From assembly GCF_007827695.1 (NCBI RefSeq), contig NZ_VITA01000013.1, positions 124,001-188,000 of the forward strand: 64,000 nt of DNA, in the 5' to 3' direction. The stretch comes from Sinorhizobium medicae (GTDB lineage Bacteria; Pseudomonadota; Alphaproteobacteria; Rhizobiales; Rhizobiaceae). Positions 32,160 to 41,650 of the stretch are shown here, in pieces. Made by a program: the position numbers and the translations under genes. The notes below the pieces were generated by a model that was not told the origin of the DNA, did no database searches, and saw only the letters and a list, made by a program, of their open reading frames with translations. How positions within the stretch are numbered: position 1 is the first letter of the stretch; each line of letters opens with the position of its first letter.

Positions 32160-32445
32160 GACGCGTTCCTATTCAGGGTTGAGTACAACTGCTGGATATG
32201 ACCAGGTACGATCTTCGGCGGAAATGCGCGCCGAAGTATAACGGGAGCTGGCGGGATGCTCGGTCGAGCGTCGTTCCGCGTTGGCGAGGCTAAACATGGA
32301 CGCCGAAGCTCGCATTCCCATCTCCCATGGATGCCGCCGCCGCGGCGCTTGTTATTGTCGCAAAAACGCCGGTTGGCGCCATTTGTTCCGCGCCGCGGGA
32401 CGCGGGCGCGCATTCCTGTTGTCGTATGGGTAGCGAAGCGTTCTG
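32160..32445. other. Non-coding region with no recognised feature
   Basis: 286 bp between the glycine-zipper lipoprotein and a doubtful small reading frame. It must hold the lipoprotein promoter, on the minus strand. I see no supported gene or strong hairpin. Confidence 0.4.
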
Positions 32446-32640
32446 TTATTTCGCGGACGCGCGTTCGGTTTGCTCCAACGTCTCGAGCAGACGCTGGAGC
32501 CGGTTGTTATATTTTTGTTCCGATTGCTGCTGGAGTTCGCGCATCGTCCTGCCGATATGCAGATTCTGGTTGCGCAGTTCCGCCTGATGGCGGCCAGCCT
32601 CGTTTACGGTTTTCCATATATGTCGCGAGGATATCTTCAT
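32446..32640 (-). CDS. Possible small coiled-coil protein
   Basis: 64 residues, strongly helical and Gln/Glu/Leu-rich (LRNQNLHIGRTMRELQQQSEQ, then LQRLLETLEQTERASAK), predicted coiled coil, no signal or membrane segment. A weak GGAAG lies before the ATG. No family recognised. It may be real or an accidental open frame in a long intergenic region. Confidence 0.35.
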   Translation of the reverse strand: MKISSRHIWKTVNEAGRHQAELRNQNLHIGRTMRELQQQSEQKYNNRLQRLLETLEQTERASAK

Positions 32641-32866
32641 CGTCTTCCAGGGAATTCTTTCACTGCGGACAACGCCAAGCGCTTTCGAAGGTTCCTATTG
32701 CTTGGAGGCGAAAATACCGTCCTCTCTTCTATTTCCGGTTTTCTTGGTTAATCAAAGGTTTCCAATGGCAACGGCCTGCTCGCCCGCCGCGAAGGCAAGT
32801 TGATCCGGGAACAAAGGCTTGCGGGCGCGCGTTTTGATTTCGGTAGCGCAGACAAGGAGATAGCAG

Positions 32867-33031
32867 ATGCTCTATTACGCTCTCGTGTTTCTGATCGTCG
32901 CGATCATCGCCGGTGTACTCGGTTTCGGCGGTATTGCCGGCGCTTCGGCAGGGATCGCACAGGTCCTGTTCTTCCTGTTCCTCATTTTCCTGGTGATCTC
33001 GCTCGTGGCGGGTCTCATCCGCCGAACCTGA
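32867..33031 (+). CDS. DUF1328/UPF0391 small membrane protein
   Basis: 54 residues ([16 protein letters not shown] start), almost entirely two hydrophobic segments with a Gly/Ala-rich turn ([11 protein letters not shown]) and a basic end (GLIRRT). This exact pattern is the UPF0391 family, often stress-induced and sometimes a member of the general-stress regulon. A GGAG ribosome site lies 9 bases upstream. Confidence 0.88.
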   Translation: MLYYALVFLIVAIIAGVLGFGGIAGASAGIAQVLFFLFLIFLVISLVAGLIRRT

Positions 33032-33076
33032 CCCTGCCGCCGGCGCTTGCCGGCGGGAAATTGGTATTCGAACGAC

Positions 33077-33105
33077 AAGGGGTGGAGCTCTCGTCTCCAC
33101 CCCTT
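33077..33105 (+). terminator. Rho-independent terminator of the DUF1328 gene
   Basis: AAGGGGTGGAG and CTCCACCCCTT form a perfect 11-bp stem with a 7-base loop, 46 bases after the stop and followed by TCC. Confidence 0.7.
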
Positions 33106-33221
33106 TCCAGTTGCGGTTTGACGCTCTGTTGCCTTGCCCTGCCGGATGCCCTTGGCTATGCATGCGCACACCCGCCGCGCGTGGCGCGACAGCCGCACCC
33201 AGGACAGGAGAGCATCTGCAC

Positions 33222-34475
33222 ATGAAGACGGACGTTGTGGTTCTCGGTGCCGGCATTGTCGGAATTTCCTGCGCGATCCACCTGGCACGGCGGGGAAAAT
33301 CGGTGGTGCTTGTGGACCGGCGCGGACCGGGCGAGGAGACGTCCTACGGCAATGCAGGCCTTATACAGCGCGAGGGCGTTTTCCCTTACGGGTTTCCGCA
33401 CAATTTCGGTGCGCTTTTCCGCTACGCCCTGAACAACACGATCGACGCCAGCTACCATGTCCGGGCACTGCCCAGCCTGGTGCCTTTCCTGGCGCGCTAC
33501 TGGTGGCACTCCGGCTTCACCCAGCACCAGAAAATAGCCCATCTTTACGCGCCGCTCATCGAGCACTCGATCGCGGAGCATCAGGAGCTGATCGATGCAT
33601 CCGGAGCCGGCGAGCTCATTCGCAGAGATGGCTGGATGAAGGTTTTCCGCACGGAAAAGGAACGTGATGCGGCCTACAAGGACGCCGAGCGGCTTTCGAC
33701 GGGTTTCGGCGTCAGCCATCAGAAGCTTTCGGCCAGCGAGCTAAAGACCCTCGAGCCGTCGATCCAGGTCGAACTCTCTGGCGGCCTGCGCTGGACCGAT
33801 CCATGGTCGATCCGCGACCCGCACAGCCTCAACAAGGCCTATCTCGCTTATTTCCAGTCGCTTGGCGGCAGGCTCATTTCCGGCGATGCGGCGACGCTGG
33901 AGCATATCCTCGAAGGCGCGGGCTGGCGTGTCGCCACTCCGGACGGCCCGTTGGAGGCTCGGGAGGTCGTCGTCGCCCTCGGCCCATGGGCAGACACGGT
34001 GACGCGCAAACTCGGCTACCATTTCCCGCTTGCCGTGAAGCGCGGTTACCACATGCATTATGGTACCAGGGAGGGAGCGCAGCTCAACAACTGGGTGCTC
34101 GATGCCGAAAAGGGCTATTTCCTGGCGCCGATGCTGCGCGGCATCCGCTTGACGACCGGTGCGGAGTTCGCGCTGCGTGACGCGCCGAAAACTCCGGTGC
34201 AACTGACCCGAGCGGAGCGCGTCGCGCGCGAGTTCTTCCCGCTCGCCGAGCGGCGCGATGAGGAGCCATGGATGGGCGCGCGCCCCTGCACGCCCGATAT
34301 GATGCCGATCATCGGCAAGGCCCCGCGGCACGAAGGCCTCTGGTTCGCCTTCGGCCACGCGCATCACGGCATGACGCTAGGTCCCGTCACCGGCCGGGCG
34401 CTGGCCCAGGCGATGACGGGTGAAAAGACCGTTATCGACATCGCGCCTTACCGGCCGGAGCGATTTCTGGCCTGA
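33222..34475 (+). CDS. FAD-dependent D-amino-acid dehydrogenase-like oxidoreductase
   Basis: 417 residues. The dinucleotide motif is VVVLGAGIVGISCAIHL at the N terminus, and the DAO fold closes with GLWFAFGHAHHGMTLGPVTG. This is a DadA-like flavoenzyme oxidising the C-N bond of a D-amino acid or a related amine. The long open frame reaches further upstream, but this ATG follows an AGGAG ribosome site and starts the conserved fold directly. It converges on the CUT2 ABC operon, so a shared substrate is possible though unproven. Confidence 0.85.
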   Translation: MKTDVVVLGAGIVGISCAIHLARRGKSVVLVDRRGPGEETSYGNAGLIQREGVFPYGFPHNFGALFRYALNNTIDASYHVRALPSLVPFLARYWWHSGFTQHQKIAHLYAPLIEHSIAEHQELIDASGAGELIRRDGWMKVFRTEKERDAAYKDAERLSTGFGVSHQKLSASELKTLEPSIQVELSGGLRWTDPWSIRDPHSLNKAYLAYFQSLGGRLISGDAATLEHILEGAGWRVATPDGPLEAREVVVALGPWADTVTRKLGYHFPLAVKRGYHMHYGTREGAQLNNWVLDAEKGYFLAPMLRGIRLTTGAEFALRDAPKTPVQLTRAERVAREFFPLAERRDEEPWMGARPCTPDMMPIIGKAPRHEGLWFAFGHAHHGMTLGPVTGRALAQAMTGEKTVIDIAPYRPERFLA

Positions 34476-34500
34476 AGCTCTGATCCCTGTAGAGGGACGA

Positions 34501-35460
34501 TCAGATGCAATTCCCTTCGTAAAGGTATTTGGCCACGTCCGGGTCGGCAATATTCGCCTTGGTCGCGGTTACCGTGCCGGTGCCGATCGGCGTCTCGACG
34601 GGCTCGCCCTTGACGGCAGCGACGGCCTGCTTGAAGCCGACATAGCCCATTTCGTAGGGCTGCTGGATGACGAGAGCGTCGAGCAGCCCCTCATTCAGAG
34701 CCTCGATCTCGGCTTCATCGGCATCCACCGCAATAGCGACGACGCTCTCGGCCGTCTCGGTGGAACGGATGCCGCCGGCAACGCCGATCGCGGGATTGTT
34801 CGATTGGGAGACGACGCCGATGAGGTCGGGGTTGGCGCTCATGAGCGACACGTAGGCCTGCTGTGCCTTCGGGATATCCTCACTTGCAAACTGGTTGCCG
34901 ATATAGGTGAGATTCGGATACTTCTTGATCTCTTCTTCGAAACCCTTGATCCGGGCATCGACGGTGGAAATGCCGGGAATGCTGTTGATCTGCGCCACCT
35001 TGCCGGACTTTCCGTCGAGTGCCTTCGCGAGCGCCTTGGCGGTTTCGCGGCCGACGCTTTCATTGTCGGTTCCGACCACGGCGGAGAGCACCGACGGGTC
35101 GTCGAGCGTGGTGTCGACGGCGACGATCTTGGCGCCGTTGGCGGCTGCCTCCATCAGTGGCGCGATCAGCGCGGTCGAGCTCGTCGGATCGAGCACGATG
35201 GCAGAAGGGCTCGTCGCCATGACGGCGTTCAGCACCGGGATCTGCTCGGAGGCCGAGTAGGTCGGTGCGGCCTGGATGTTGACCTTCACGCCCAGTTCCT
35301 TGGCGGCGGCGCGGGCGCCGCAGGCGATCGCCTCATGAAACCCGCTATTGCGCTGGCCGAGCACAAGCGACACGCTGATATCGTCCGAGGCCGAGGCGGC
35401 GGTTGCCGAAATCGCCGTGGCGGCAAGCAGGATAGAAAGTCTCGCAATAGCCTTCGTCAT
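34501..35460 (-). CDS. Sugar-type (CUT2) ABC transporter periplasmic binding protein
   Basis: 319 residues. A signal peptide (ALA-rich, cleavage near ATAASAS/DD) leads into a type I periplasmic-binding fold (Peripla_BP_4) with the RbsB-style opening SLVLGQRNSGFHEAIACG and the site region VLDPTSSTALIAPLMEAAANGAKIVAVDT. Family members bind ribose, xylose, AI-2 or other small ligands. It is the last gene of the operon, 29 bp after the permease. A further upstream start is open but lacks the signal peptide. Confidence 0.85.
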   Translation of the reverse strand: MTKAIARLSILLAATAISATAASASDDISVSLVLGQRNSGFHEAIACGARAAAKELGVKVNIQAAPTYSASEQIPVLNAVMATSPSAIVLDPTSSTALIAPLMEAAANGAKIVAVDTTLDDPSVLSAVVGTDNESVGRETAKALAKALDGKSGKVAQINSIPGISTVDARIKGFEEEIKKYPNLTYIGNQFASEDIPKAQQAYVSLMSANPDLIGVVSQSNNPAIGVAGGIRSTETAESVVAIAVDADEAEIEALNEGLLDALVIQQPYEMGYVGFKQAVAAVKGEPVETPIGTGTVTATKANIADPDVAKYLYEGNCI

Positions 35461-35489
35461 TATGTTCCCTCTTTTGGTTTGGTTGGAGG

Positions 35490-36533
35490 TCAGGAGGAGC
35501 GGGTGCGGCGTCGGTACTGGTCGAGCAGCACGGCCGCGAGAAGGACGATGCCCACGGCCACTTCCTGCCAGAAGCTGGGCAGGCCGACGATGATCAGACC
35601 CGAAGCCAGTACGACAGGGATGAACACGCCGGCTGCTGTGCCGTACATGGAGCCGATGCCACCGAAGAGGCTGGCGCCGCCGAGGACGACCGCTGTAATG
35701 GCCTTCAGATTGTCCATGGCGTGGCCGGAAATCGTTGTCGAGGAGAAGCGGGTGAGGGTGAGATAACCGGCCAGTCCAGCGCAAACGCCGGAAAACACAT
35801 AAATCGATATGAGATGCCGATCGACCTTGATGCCGGCGCGGCGTGCTCCTTGCTCGTTGGAGCCGACTGCATAGGTATAAAGGCCGAAGCGGGTCATATG
35901 CAGAGCGATACCGGCGACGGACGCGAAGACGCAGGCGATCAGCACGATGACTGGAATGCCGCCGATACGGCCGATACCGATCGATGTGACGATCGAGCGA
36001 GGCACGCCGGTCAGATCGACGCCGCCGGTCATCAGCCGGGCGAGACCGAGTGCGATGCCCATGCTGGCAAGGGTGACGATGAGCGGCGTAAGCCGGGCTC
36101 GGGCGATGAGGAGGCCGTTGACCAGCCCCCAGAAGGCTCCGGAGGCAAGCGCAACGGCGAGGCCAAGCACCGGCACCCAGGGTGCGTCTGAGCCCGTCGC
36201 GCGCATGGCAATCAACGACGCGACGCTTGAGAAGACAAGCACGGCGCCCACCGACAGATCGATGCCGGAGGTGATGATCACATAGGTCATGCCGACCGCG
36301 AGGATCATCATCATCGATGCTTCGATCGCCATGTTTCTCAGGTTGATACCGCTCAGGAATGCCGTCGGCGCCATGACCGTAAAGATCGCTATGATGATGA
36401 TCAGCGAACCGAAGATCATCAGTTCCGGGCCGTCGAGCAGCCGGCGGATCACGGATTTTTGCGGCGCTACTTCATGCTGCATCGAAGCTTGGTCCTTGGT
36501 CGTACTCTTGCTGGAGGCGGTATCGATCGTCAT
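35490..36533 (-). CDS. CUT2-type ABC transporter permease
   Basis: 347 residues, about nine hydrophobic segments, RbsC/XylH family (MTYVIITSGIDLSVGAVLVFSS, then GRIGGIPVIVLIACVFASV and GAASLFGGIGSMYGTAAG). A soluble 50-residue N terminus precedes the first helix. The start overlaps the ATPase stop by 4 bases. The channel is presumably a homodimer, as usual for this class. Confidence 0.87.
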   Translation of the reverse strand: MTIDTASSKSTTKDQASMQHEVAPQKSVIRRLLDGPELMIFGSLIIIIAIFTVMAPTAFLSGINLRNMAIEASMMMILAVGMTYVIITSGIDLSVGAVLVFSSVASLIAMRATGSDAPWVPVLGLAVALASGAFWGLVNGLLIARARLTPLIVTLASMGIALGLARLMTGGVDLTGVPRSIVTSIGIGRIGGIPVIVLIACVFASVAGIALHMTRFGLYTYAVGSNEQGARRAGIKVDRHLISIYVFSGVCAGLAGYLTLTRFSSTTISGHAMDNLKAITAVVLGGASLFGGIGSMYGTAAGVFIPVVLASGLIIVGLPSFWQEVAVGIVLLAAVLLDQYRRRTRSS

Positions 36534-37297
36534 GCCGCGGCTCCTTCCCTTTCGAGAGCGCCGGTCATAGCCCCCACGAGCTCGTCGGAGGTGACGGTGC
36601 TGGTGGTATAGGTCGCGACGCGGCGCCCATGGCGAAGCACGGTGACACGGTCGGAAACCGCAAGCACATCCGGCATGCTGTGGCTGATGAGTACGACGGA
36701 GACGCCGGTGTCGCGAACCCGGCGGATGAGGTCGAGCACGTTGCGCGTCTGCGCAACGCCGAGCGCTGCTGTCGGTTCGTCCATGAAGACCACCCGTTTC
36801 GCCCACATGAGCGCTCGTGCAACGGCGATGCCTTGGCGTTGTCCGCCGGAGAAATTAGCGACGGCTGCGCGCATGTCGGGAACGCGCACGCCCAGGCGCG
36901 CAAAAGACTCCTGGGCCTTGCGCCGCATCAGCGCCTTGTCGAGAAAGCCGAGGCGGCCCATCAGACCGGGGGAGGCGATTTCGCGGCCGAGGTAAAGGTT
37001 CTGCACGGCATTGAGATCGACCGCCAGCGACAGGTCCTGGTAGACGGTTTCGATGCCATGGGCACGCGCGTCGAGGGGACTATCGAAATGGACCAGCGTG
37101 TTGTCGATATAGATTTCGCCGCTGTCGGGTTGGAGCACGCCGGACAGGATCTTTGTCAGCGTTGATTTTCCGGCGCCGTTATCGCCGATGAGGGCAACGA
37201 CCTCGCCTTCATGGATATCGAAATTCGCGCCTTGCATGGCGCGCATCTGCCCGAAGCTTTTTTCGATGTTCCGGGCAGAGAGAATGGGTGTGGTCAT
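36530..37297 (-). CDS. CUT2-type ABC transporter ATPase, single domain
   Basis: 255 residues. Walker A GDNGAGKSTLT, signature FSGGQRQGIAVA, Walker B VVFMDEPTAALG, switch LISHSM. Unlike RbsA or XylG, which have two ATPase domains in about 500 residues, this has one, as in the FrcA type. It probably works as a homodimer. It lies 92 bp after the M20 deacylase and overlaps the permease start. Confidence 0.87.
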   Translation of the reverse strand: MTTPILSARNIEKSFGQMRAMQGANFDIHEGEVVALIGDNGAGKSTLTKILSGVLQPDSGEIYIDNTLVHFDSPLDARAHGIETVYQDLSLAVDLNAVQNLYLGREIASPGLMGRLGFLDKALMRRKAQESFARLGVRVPDMRAAVANFSGGQRQGIAVARALMWAKRVVFMDEPTAALGVAQTRNVLDLIRRVRDTGVSVVLISHSMPDVLAVSDRVTVLRHGRRVATYTTSTVTSDELVGAMTGALEREGAAA

Positions 37298-37389
37298 GCA
37301 AGTCTCCAAGGCATGAAGAACGATCGGTGGATCCGGCTCGGACACGTTGTTCAGGCGCAGATTGCGACATGAACGGCTGGTTCTTCGCG

Positions 37390-38733
37390 TCAGTCGGCCG
37401 TGCCGCACCACTCGGCGATGGCACGGGCGTAGATGCGGGCGCATTCGCGCCATTCCCTCATATTGAGCCGTTCATCGACAGCGTGAGCGTAGCGGATGTT
37501 GCCGGGGCCGAGCACGATTGCGGGAATGCCCTGAGCCTGAAGGAAGGAAGCATCGCTCACCGCGTTGAAGGAGGCCGTGGCGGGGCGCCCCGCAGGCGGA
37601 GGCCCAAGCACCGCGGAACGGGACCGGACCAGCACGTCGACCAGCGGGTGCTCCGTGGATACGTCTGCGACTGGCCAATGGCTGCGCCAGCTGAATGTCG
37701 GCGGATTCTCGCGGAGCCAGGGATCGAGCTGGGCGGCGTGATGCACATGGCGCTCGATTTCAGCCTTCACCGCCTCAGGATCTTCTTGCGGTGCGTACCA
37801 GACCAGGTATCCGACATAGGCGTGGTCGGCCATATAGCCGACGCTCGGAACGCCGACATCGCCGTGAAAAACGCCGGGCACGAGTGAAAAGAGGCCTGGC
37901 GGAAAGGCTGGATGGCGTTTTGTGATACCCCATTCCTGTTCAAGGTCCTGCAGCGCCTGCACGACCTTGATCAGCTTCTCGACGGCATTGACCCCGGCGC
38001 TCGGGCCTTCCCCGCCGGCCCTGATGGCGGCGCCCCTGTTGCCGGCATGGGTGCCATGACCTTTCACCGAAATCTCGAGATTGAAATTGCCGGCCGACAC
38101 GGGAGCGATCGTCAGCGGCTCGGGCTGGGAGGAGGGCTCTGCGACGATGGCGGCATCGGAACGAAACCCCGCCTTGATGACTGCTGTCGTGCCGTTTTCG
38201 TGATCCATCGTCTCTTCGCCGACGACGGCATGGACCTGCAGGTCGCCCTTCAGCCGCACGCCGGCTTCCTTGAGAGCCGCGATGGCGAGGCAGGCCGCCG
38301 CAAGGCCCCCCTTCATGTCGGTGGAGCCAAGGCCGAAGAGCTCCTCACCGCGCCTTACGGGCTTCCACGGGTCGCCGGAGGTCCAGGCTTCGGGCTTGAA
38401 GGGAGCGACGGTATCGACATGCCCGTTGAAGAGCAGGGAGCGCCCGCCGCCGGTGCCCTTCAAGACTGCAGCAAGGTTGATCCGCTGCGGATCGGCTGCG
38501 ACGTCATTGAGTTCGAAATCGAGTTTGGAAAGATAGGCGCCGATCAGGCGCGTGCACGCCGTTTCGCCGCCGATCACGCTTTCGCGGTCGATACCGGGAA
38601 AGCCGGGATTGATGCTGTTGATGCCGACGAGCTGTTCGAGGAGCTGCTCCGCTCCCGGGGCGAGGCGGTCGATAGCATCGTCGATGCGCCCCGAAAGTGC
38701 GGAAGCCTGCACGTCTTTCACTGATGAGTGCAT
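37390..38733 (-). CDS. M20-family deacylase (ArgE/DapE-like)
   Basis: 447 residues. The M20 zinc site is visible: FNGHVDTVAP, GLGSTDMKGGLAAACLA, and the catalytic glutamates in VVGEETMDHENG. Family members remove an acyl group from N-acyl amino acids or cleave succinyl-diaminopimelate. It is the first gene of a four-gene operon with ATPase, permease and binding protein. That arrangement suggests that the imported compound is an N-acylated amino acid or a similar amide; this is inference. Confidence 0.82.
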   Translation of the reverse strand: MHSSVKDVQASALSGRIDDAIDRLAPGAEQLLEQLVGINSINPGFPGIDRESVIGGETACTRLIGAYLSKLDFELNDVAADPQRINLAAVLKGTGGGRSLLFNGHVDTVAPFKPEAWTSGDPWKPVRRGEELFGLGSTDMKGGLAAACLAIAALKEAGVRLKGDLQVHAVVGEETMDHENGTTAVIKAGFRSDAAIVAEPSSQPEPLTIAPVSAGNFNLEISVKGHGTHAGNRGAAIRAGGEGPSAGVNAVEKLIKVVQALQDLEQEWGITKRHPAFPPGLFSLVPGVFHGDVGVPSVGYMADHAYVGYLVWYAPQEDPEAVKAEIERHVHHAAQLDPWLRENPPTFSWRSHWPVADVSTEHPLVDVLVRSRSAVLGPPPAGRPATASFNAVSDASFLQAQGIPAIVLGPGNIRYAHAVDERLNMREWRECARIYARAIAEWCGTAD

Positions 38734-39182
38734 GTCTGATCCCAGGTTTTTTTCCCGCAGGCCATTTCTTGTTCTACCGGACGCGAATGACTTGCCGTCG
38801 CTCGAGCCGCACGTGGTCTGCAGGAAAAAACTGCGCGATTGTCAGACATCTGTCAACAGGAAAAATCGCCTTCGTGGCGAGGCATGGGAGGTCGGCCGCG
38901 TCGGTCGGGATGCTTCACGCCAGGAAGGTTGGATACAGACGATATTGGCGTATCTCTGCCGGCTTAACCCAAAGCAAAAAATCACAAAGAGGTCAGTTGT
39001 CATACAAGAGAGGCCGCGACCCGTAACAAGGGTTCGCGAATGGTAACATGGGAGGCGGCCTGCATTCGTCGTTATTTATCTCTGGCGACGGAACCAAGGG
39101 AAGTCTTGCGTGTTTCTCCCGCGGCTGACCTCAAGATCGGCCGGCTCGGGCTTTGCCCGGCTTTGGGAGGAGTTTCGTACAA
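38734..39182. other. Non-coding intergenic region
   Basis: 449 bp between divergent genes. No supported reading frame. It must contain the promoter of the M20-ABC operon. A short AT-rich part (38970-39050) lies in the middle. No clear terminator or strong dyad was found. Confidence 0.45.
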
Positions 39183-39431
39183 ATGAGCAAGCAGACGGTG
39201 GAGGTGGCCGGCGAAGCTGTGGGCGCGCTTATCCCGGACAATGGCCGGTTGCGCTTCCTGGCTGTGAAGTTCAGCGTCTGGTCCTTGGACGGCCGGGTCT
39301 TTGCGACGCCCGATGAAGCGCGCAAGGCCGTGGCCGCGGTTCATGGTCTAGAAAAGAGGGCACCTGTGTTCAGCACAGGGATGCTTGCAATGAACGGACA
39401 GGAAATAGCCCCCGCGCCCGACGCGCGGTGA
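39183..39431 (+). CDS. Small hypothetical protein
   Basis: 82 residues. Starts MSKQTVEVAGE after a GGAGGAG site; contains a beta-rich stretch (GRLRFLAVKFSVWSLDGRVFATPDEARKA). No signal, membrane segment or family recognised. The in-frame extension upstream is possible but the ribosome site favours this start. Confidence 0.5.
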   Translation: MSKQTVEVAGEAVGALIPDNGRLRFLAVKFSVWSLDGRVFATPDEARKAVAAVHGLEKRAPVFSTGMLAMNGQEIAPAPDAR

Positions 39432-39457
39432 AGGGCGCCCGGTCTTGGTTTTGAGCT

Positions 39458-40015
39458 CTACTTAGGTGTGCGAGCCTGTTCCTGCAGGGCATCATCACCC
39501 GCTCGCGAAGCGCCATCGGTCGCGTTGAAATCTTCCGGCGCCTTCCACTGCAGCGCGACTTCCAACCGGCCGAGGACGAAGAGTACGACGAGACTCGTCA
39601 CGGCGGCAAAGACCGCGATCAACCAGAAACCGAAACCGACAGAAAGTCCGACCGCTCCGGCGAGCCACATGCCGGCGCCCGTCGTCAACCCTTTCACTTC
39701 ACCCTTCGAGAACACGATCATGCCGGCGGCGAGAAAGGCCACGCCCGCCGTTACGGCTTCTACCACGCGAATGGGATCGATGCGCACCTCCGGGCCCGAA
39801 AGGCTCTTCATGTGAACGCTTTCGATGGCGACCACGGCGAAGATCGCCGAGGCGAGGCTGACGAGAATATGGGTCCTCAGGCCCGCTGGCCGCTGCCGCC
39901 TTTCGCGCTCGATGCCGATGAATGCCCCGAACAGGACGGCGCCGAAGAGACGCGCGAACAATATCGGATAGGGGGTATGCGTATCTGCGAAGATGTCGGC
40001 GAAGATTTCATTCAT
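39458..40015 (-). CDS. MgtC/SapB family membrane protein
   Basis: 185 residues with four to five membrane segments. The MgtC signature is clear: LFGAVLFGAFIGIERERRQRPAGLRTHILVSLASA, a later FLAAGMIVFSKG, and GLTTGAGMWLAGAVGLSVGFG. MgtC proteins act in Mg2+ limitation, acid and intracellular survival; short SapB-like forms also occur. The start chosen (MNEIFADIF) sits better against homologues than the longer frame. Confidence 0.85.
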   Translation of the reverse strand: MNEIFADIFADTHTPYPILFARLFGAVLFGAFIGIERERRQRPAGLRTHILVSLASAIFAVVAIESVHMKSLSGPEVRIDPIRVVEAVTAGVAFLAAGMIVFSKGEVKGLTTGAGMWLAGAVGLSVGFGFWLIAVFAAVTSLVVLFVLGRLEVALQWKAPEDFNATDGASRAGDDALQEQARTPK

Positions 40016-40126
40016 GAAAGACGAACCAACTCCGAGGTCGGTCAGAATCGATCGTGATCTGGCCCGCAATGATGGAAGAAGAGCGGGATGCGGCGGCAGA
40101 CCGCCTGCATCCCGCTCGCGTCCGGA

Positions 40127-40561
40127 CTACTGCGCCGGAGCGGCCGGCGGCTGTGCCGGTGCTGCAGGCGTCTGCGTTTCGGGTGCTGCCGGCGGTGCTG
40201 CCGGCGTCTGCGTGTCAGGCGCGGCCGGCGCTGTCGTTCCTCCGGCGGGCGGCGTCGCCTGGTCGGTCGGTGCTGCCTCATTCGTAGGCGCAGGCTGATC
40301 CGTCGGTGCGGCCGGCGGAGTCGTATCCGACGGGGCCGTTTCGGATTGGCTCGGCGCGACCGGCTCGTTCTCGGCGTCGGTGGTCAACTCCGCCGGCAGC
40401 CAAGCGATAAGCGCGAGTATCAGGCCGGCGAGGATGATGATCATCAAAGGCCAGCGGCTGCGCCGCGTTGTAACCACGGTCGTATCCGGATCCCGAGGCG
40501 TCGGCTGACCGGTGGCTGGATCGAGCGGCGGTTTCGTCCTCAATTCGTCGTGCTGATTCAT
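40127..40561 (-). CDS. Pro/Ala/Thr-rich repeat protein with one membrane segment
   Basis: 144 residues. A basic N terminus is followed by a single hydrophobic helix (WPLMIIILAGLILALIAWLP) and then an Ala/Pro/Thr/Gln tail made of short imperfect repeats such as PAAPETQTPAAP. The tail is predicted disordered and would be extracytoplasmic. No enzymatic domain. It may be an envelope linker; a second ATG three codons upstream is possible. Confidence 0.6.
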   Translation of the reverse strand: MNQHDELRTKPPLDPATGQPTPRDPDTTVVTTRRSRWPLMIIILAGLILALIAWLPAELTTDAENEPVAPSQSETAPSDTTPPAAPTDQPAPTNEAAPTDQATPPAGGTTAPAAPDTQTPAAPPAAPETQTPAAPAQPPAAPAQ

Positions 40562-40570
40562 GGTATGCAT

Positions 40571-40879
40571 CCTTTCTGTCCGTCACCCCGCCGACAGATC
40601 GCCTCCGCTGGACCAAGCCGGCGAAGGCTTGAGGAGAGGGGTTCCGTGCCACCGCACGTAAAGCGCGGCCTCGCCGCGGCGCAGACGGCGCACGAGGCAA
40701 TGATAAACGATTGGGAGCCTGCAAGGTTCCGTTGCGCGCAATCCGGATACGCAACTTGGCTGAGAATGCGGTTTCGCCGCTTCGCAACCGTCAGTGGCGC
40801 GTCGTCATAAAACTGTCACAAAAGCGGCTGACCGTCGCGGCGGCGCAAGGATGGGGCATCTAATCTGCGGAGGATCGAG
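40571..40879. other. Non-coding intergenic region
   Basis: 309 bp between two divergent genes. No supported reading frame. An AT-containing segment (40795-40820, around ATAAAACTGTCAC) is the likely promoter zone of the membrane protein gene that follows. Confidence 0.4.
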
Positions 40880-41539
40880 ATGGATGTCGAAGGCTTTACC
40901 ACGGCGCGGGTCCTGACAAGGCAGAGGCGGCTACAGGGCGACTTTCACTGGGCGCTTCTCGTCATTTTCGCCGGCGTTGTGCTGCTGACTTCGATCGTCA
41001 TCGCCGATCGGCTTTTTGGAATTGACTATTACGACCTGGTGCGCGACCCCAACGCCATTGCCGGGCAGCCGAAATATTTCGGGCTGGTCTCCAACCTCGG
41101 CGTCATCTTCTGGTTTGCGGGCGGGTTCGCTGCTCTTCAGGCCTATTGGGCCGGCGCCGGTTTCGCCGCGCCGCATCTGCGCCGAGCGCTCCTCGCCGGC
41201 GGGCTCTTTTCCGGCCTTATGGGTGTCGACGATCTCCTGATGCTACACGAAGCGGTAGCTACTGCGGGCGTACCGGAATCGCTCGTTCTTGTGCCCCATA
41301 TGCTTCTGCTGGCGACGCTTTGTTACCACGCCTGGTTCATCCGCCGGGATGTCCAGTCCCTCCTGCTTGTCGCCGCCGTCATGTCGCTCGGCTGCTCCTT
41401 CCTGGTCGACGCGGTTTCCGAGCACATTGCCGGCCTTGTCTTCGTCGAAGAGGGCTTCAAGATACTGGGGATCATGTTCCTGGCAGTCTTTCTCAGCCTT
41501 ACCAGCCATGCGGCGCTGAGCACGAGAGCCCGGCGGTGA
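40880..41539 (+). CDS. Hypothetical multispanning membrane protein
   Basis: 219 residues with about six membrane segments. Conserved-looking acidic and His residues lie at membrane edges (DDLLMLHE near residue 120, DAVSEH and EEGFK near 180-195), which recalls metal-dependent membrane hydrolases of the CREST type. That resemblance is weak and not enough for a function. A GGAGG-like site precedes the ATG. Confidence 0.6.
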   Translation: MDVEGFTTARVLTRQRRLQGDFHWALLVIFAGVVLLTSIVIADRLFGIDYYDLVRDPNAIAGQPKYFGLVSNLGVIFWFAGGFAALQAYWAGAGFAAPHLRRALLAGGLFSGLMGVDDLLMLHEAVATAGVPESLVLVPHMLLLATLCYHAWFIRRDVQSLLLVAAVMSLGCSFLVDAVSEHIAGLVFVEEGFKILGIMFLAVFLSLTSHAALSTRARR

Positions 41540-41650
41540 TCTCAGCCCCTTTGGTGGGCCCGGAAGAATGCGGGCATGTTGCAGCCTTCTTCGAATCTGC
41601 TAGCTTCACCATCCTGGGATAGTGGCATCTTTGGGAGTGGGCTGACGACA

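Noticed and set aside
40880-41539. CREST-type membrane hydrolase assignment for the 219-residue membrane protein
   Set aside because: Only scattered His/Asp/Glu residues suggest it; the full set of catalytic positions could not be shown.
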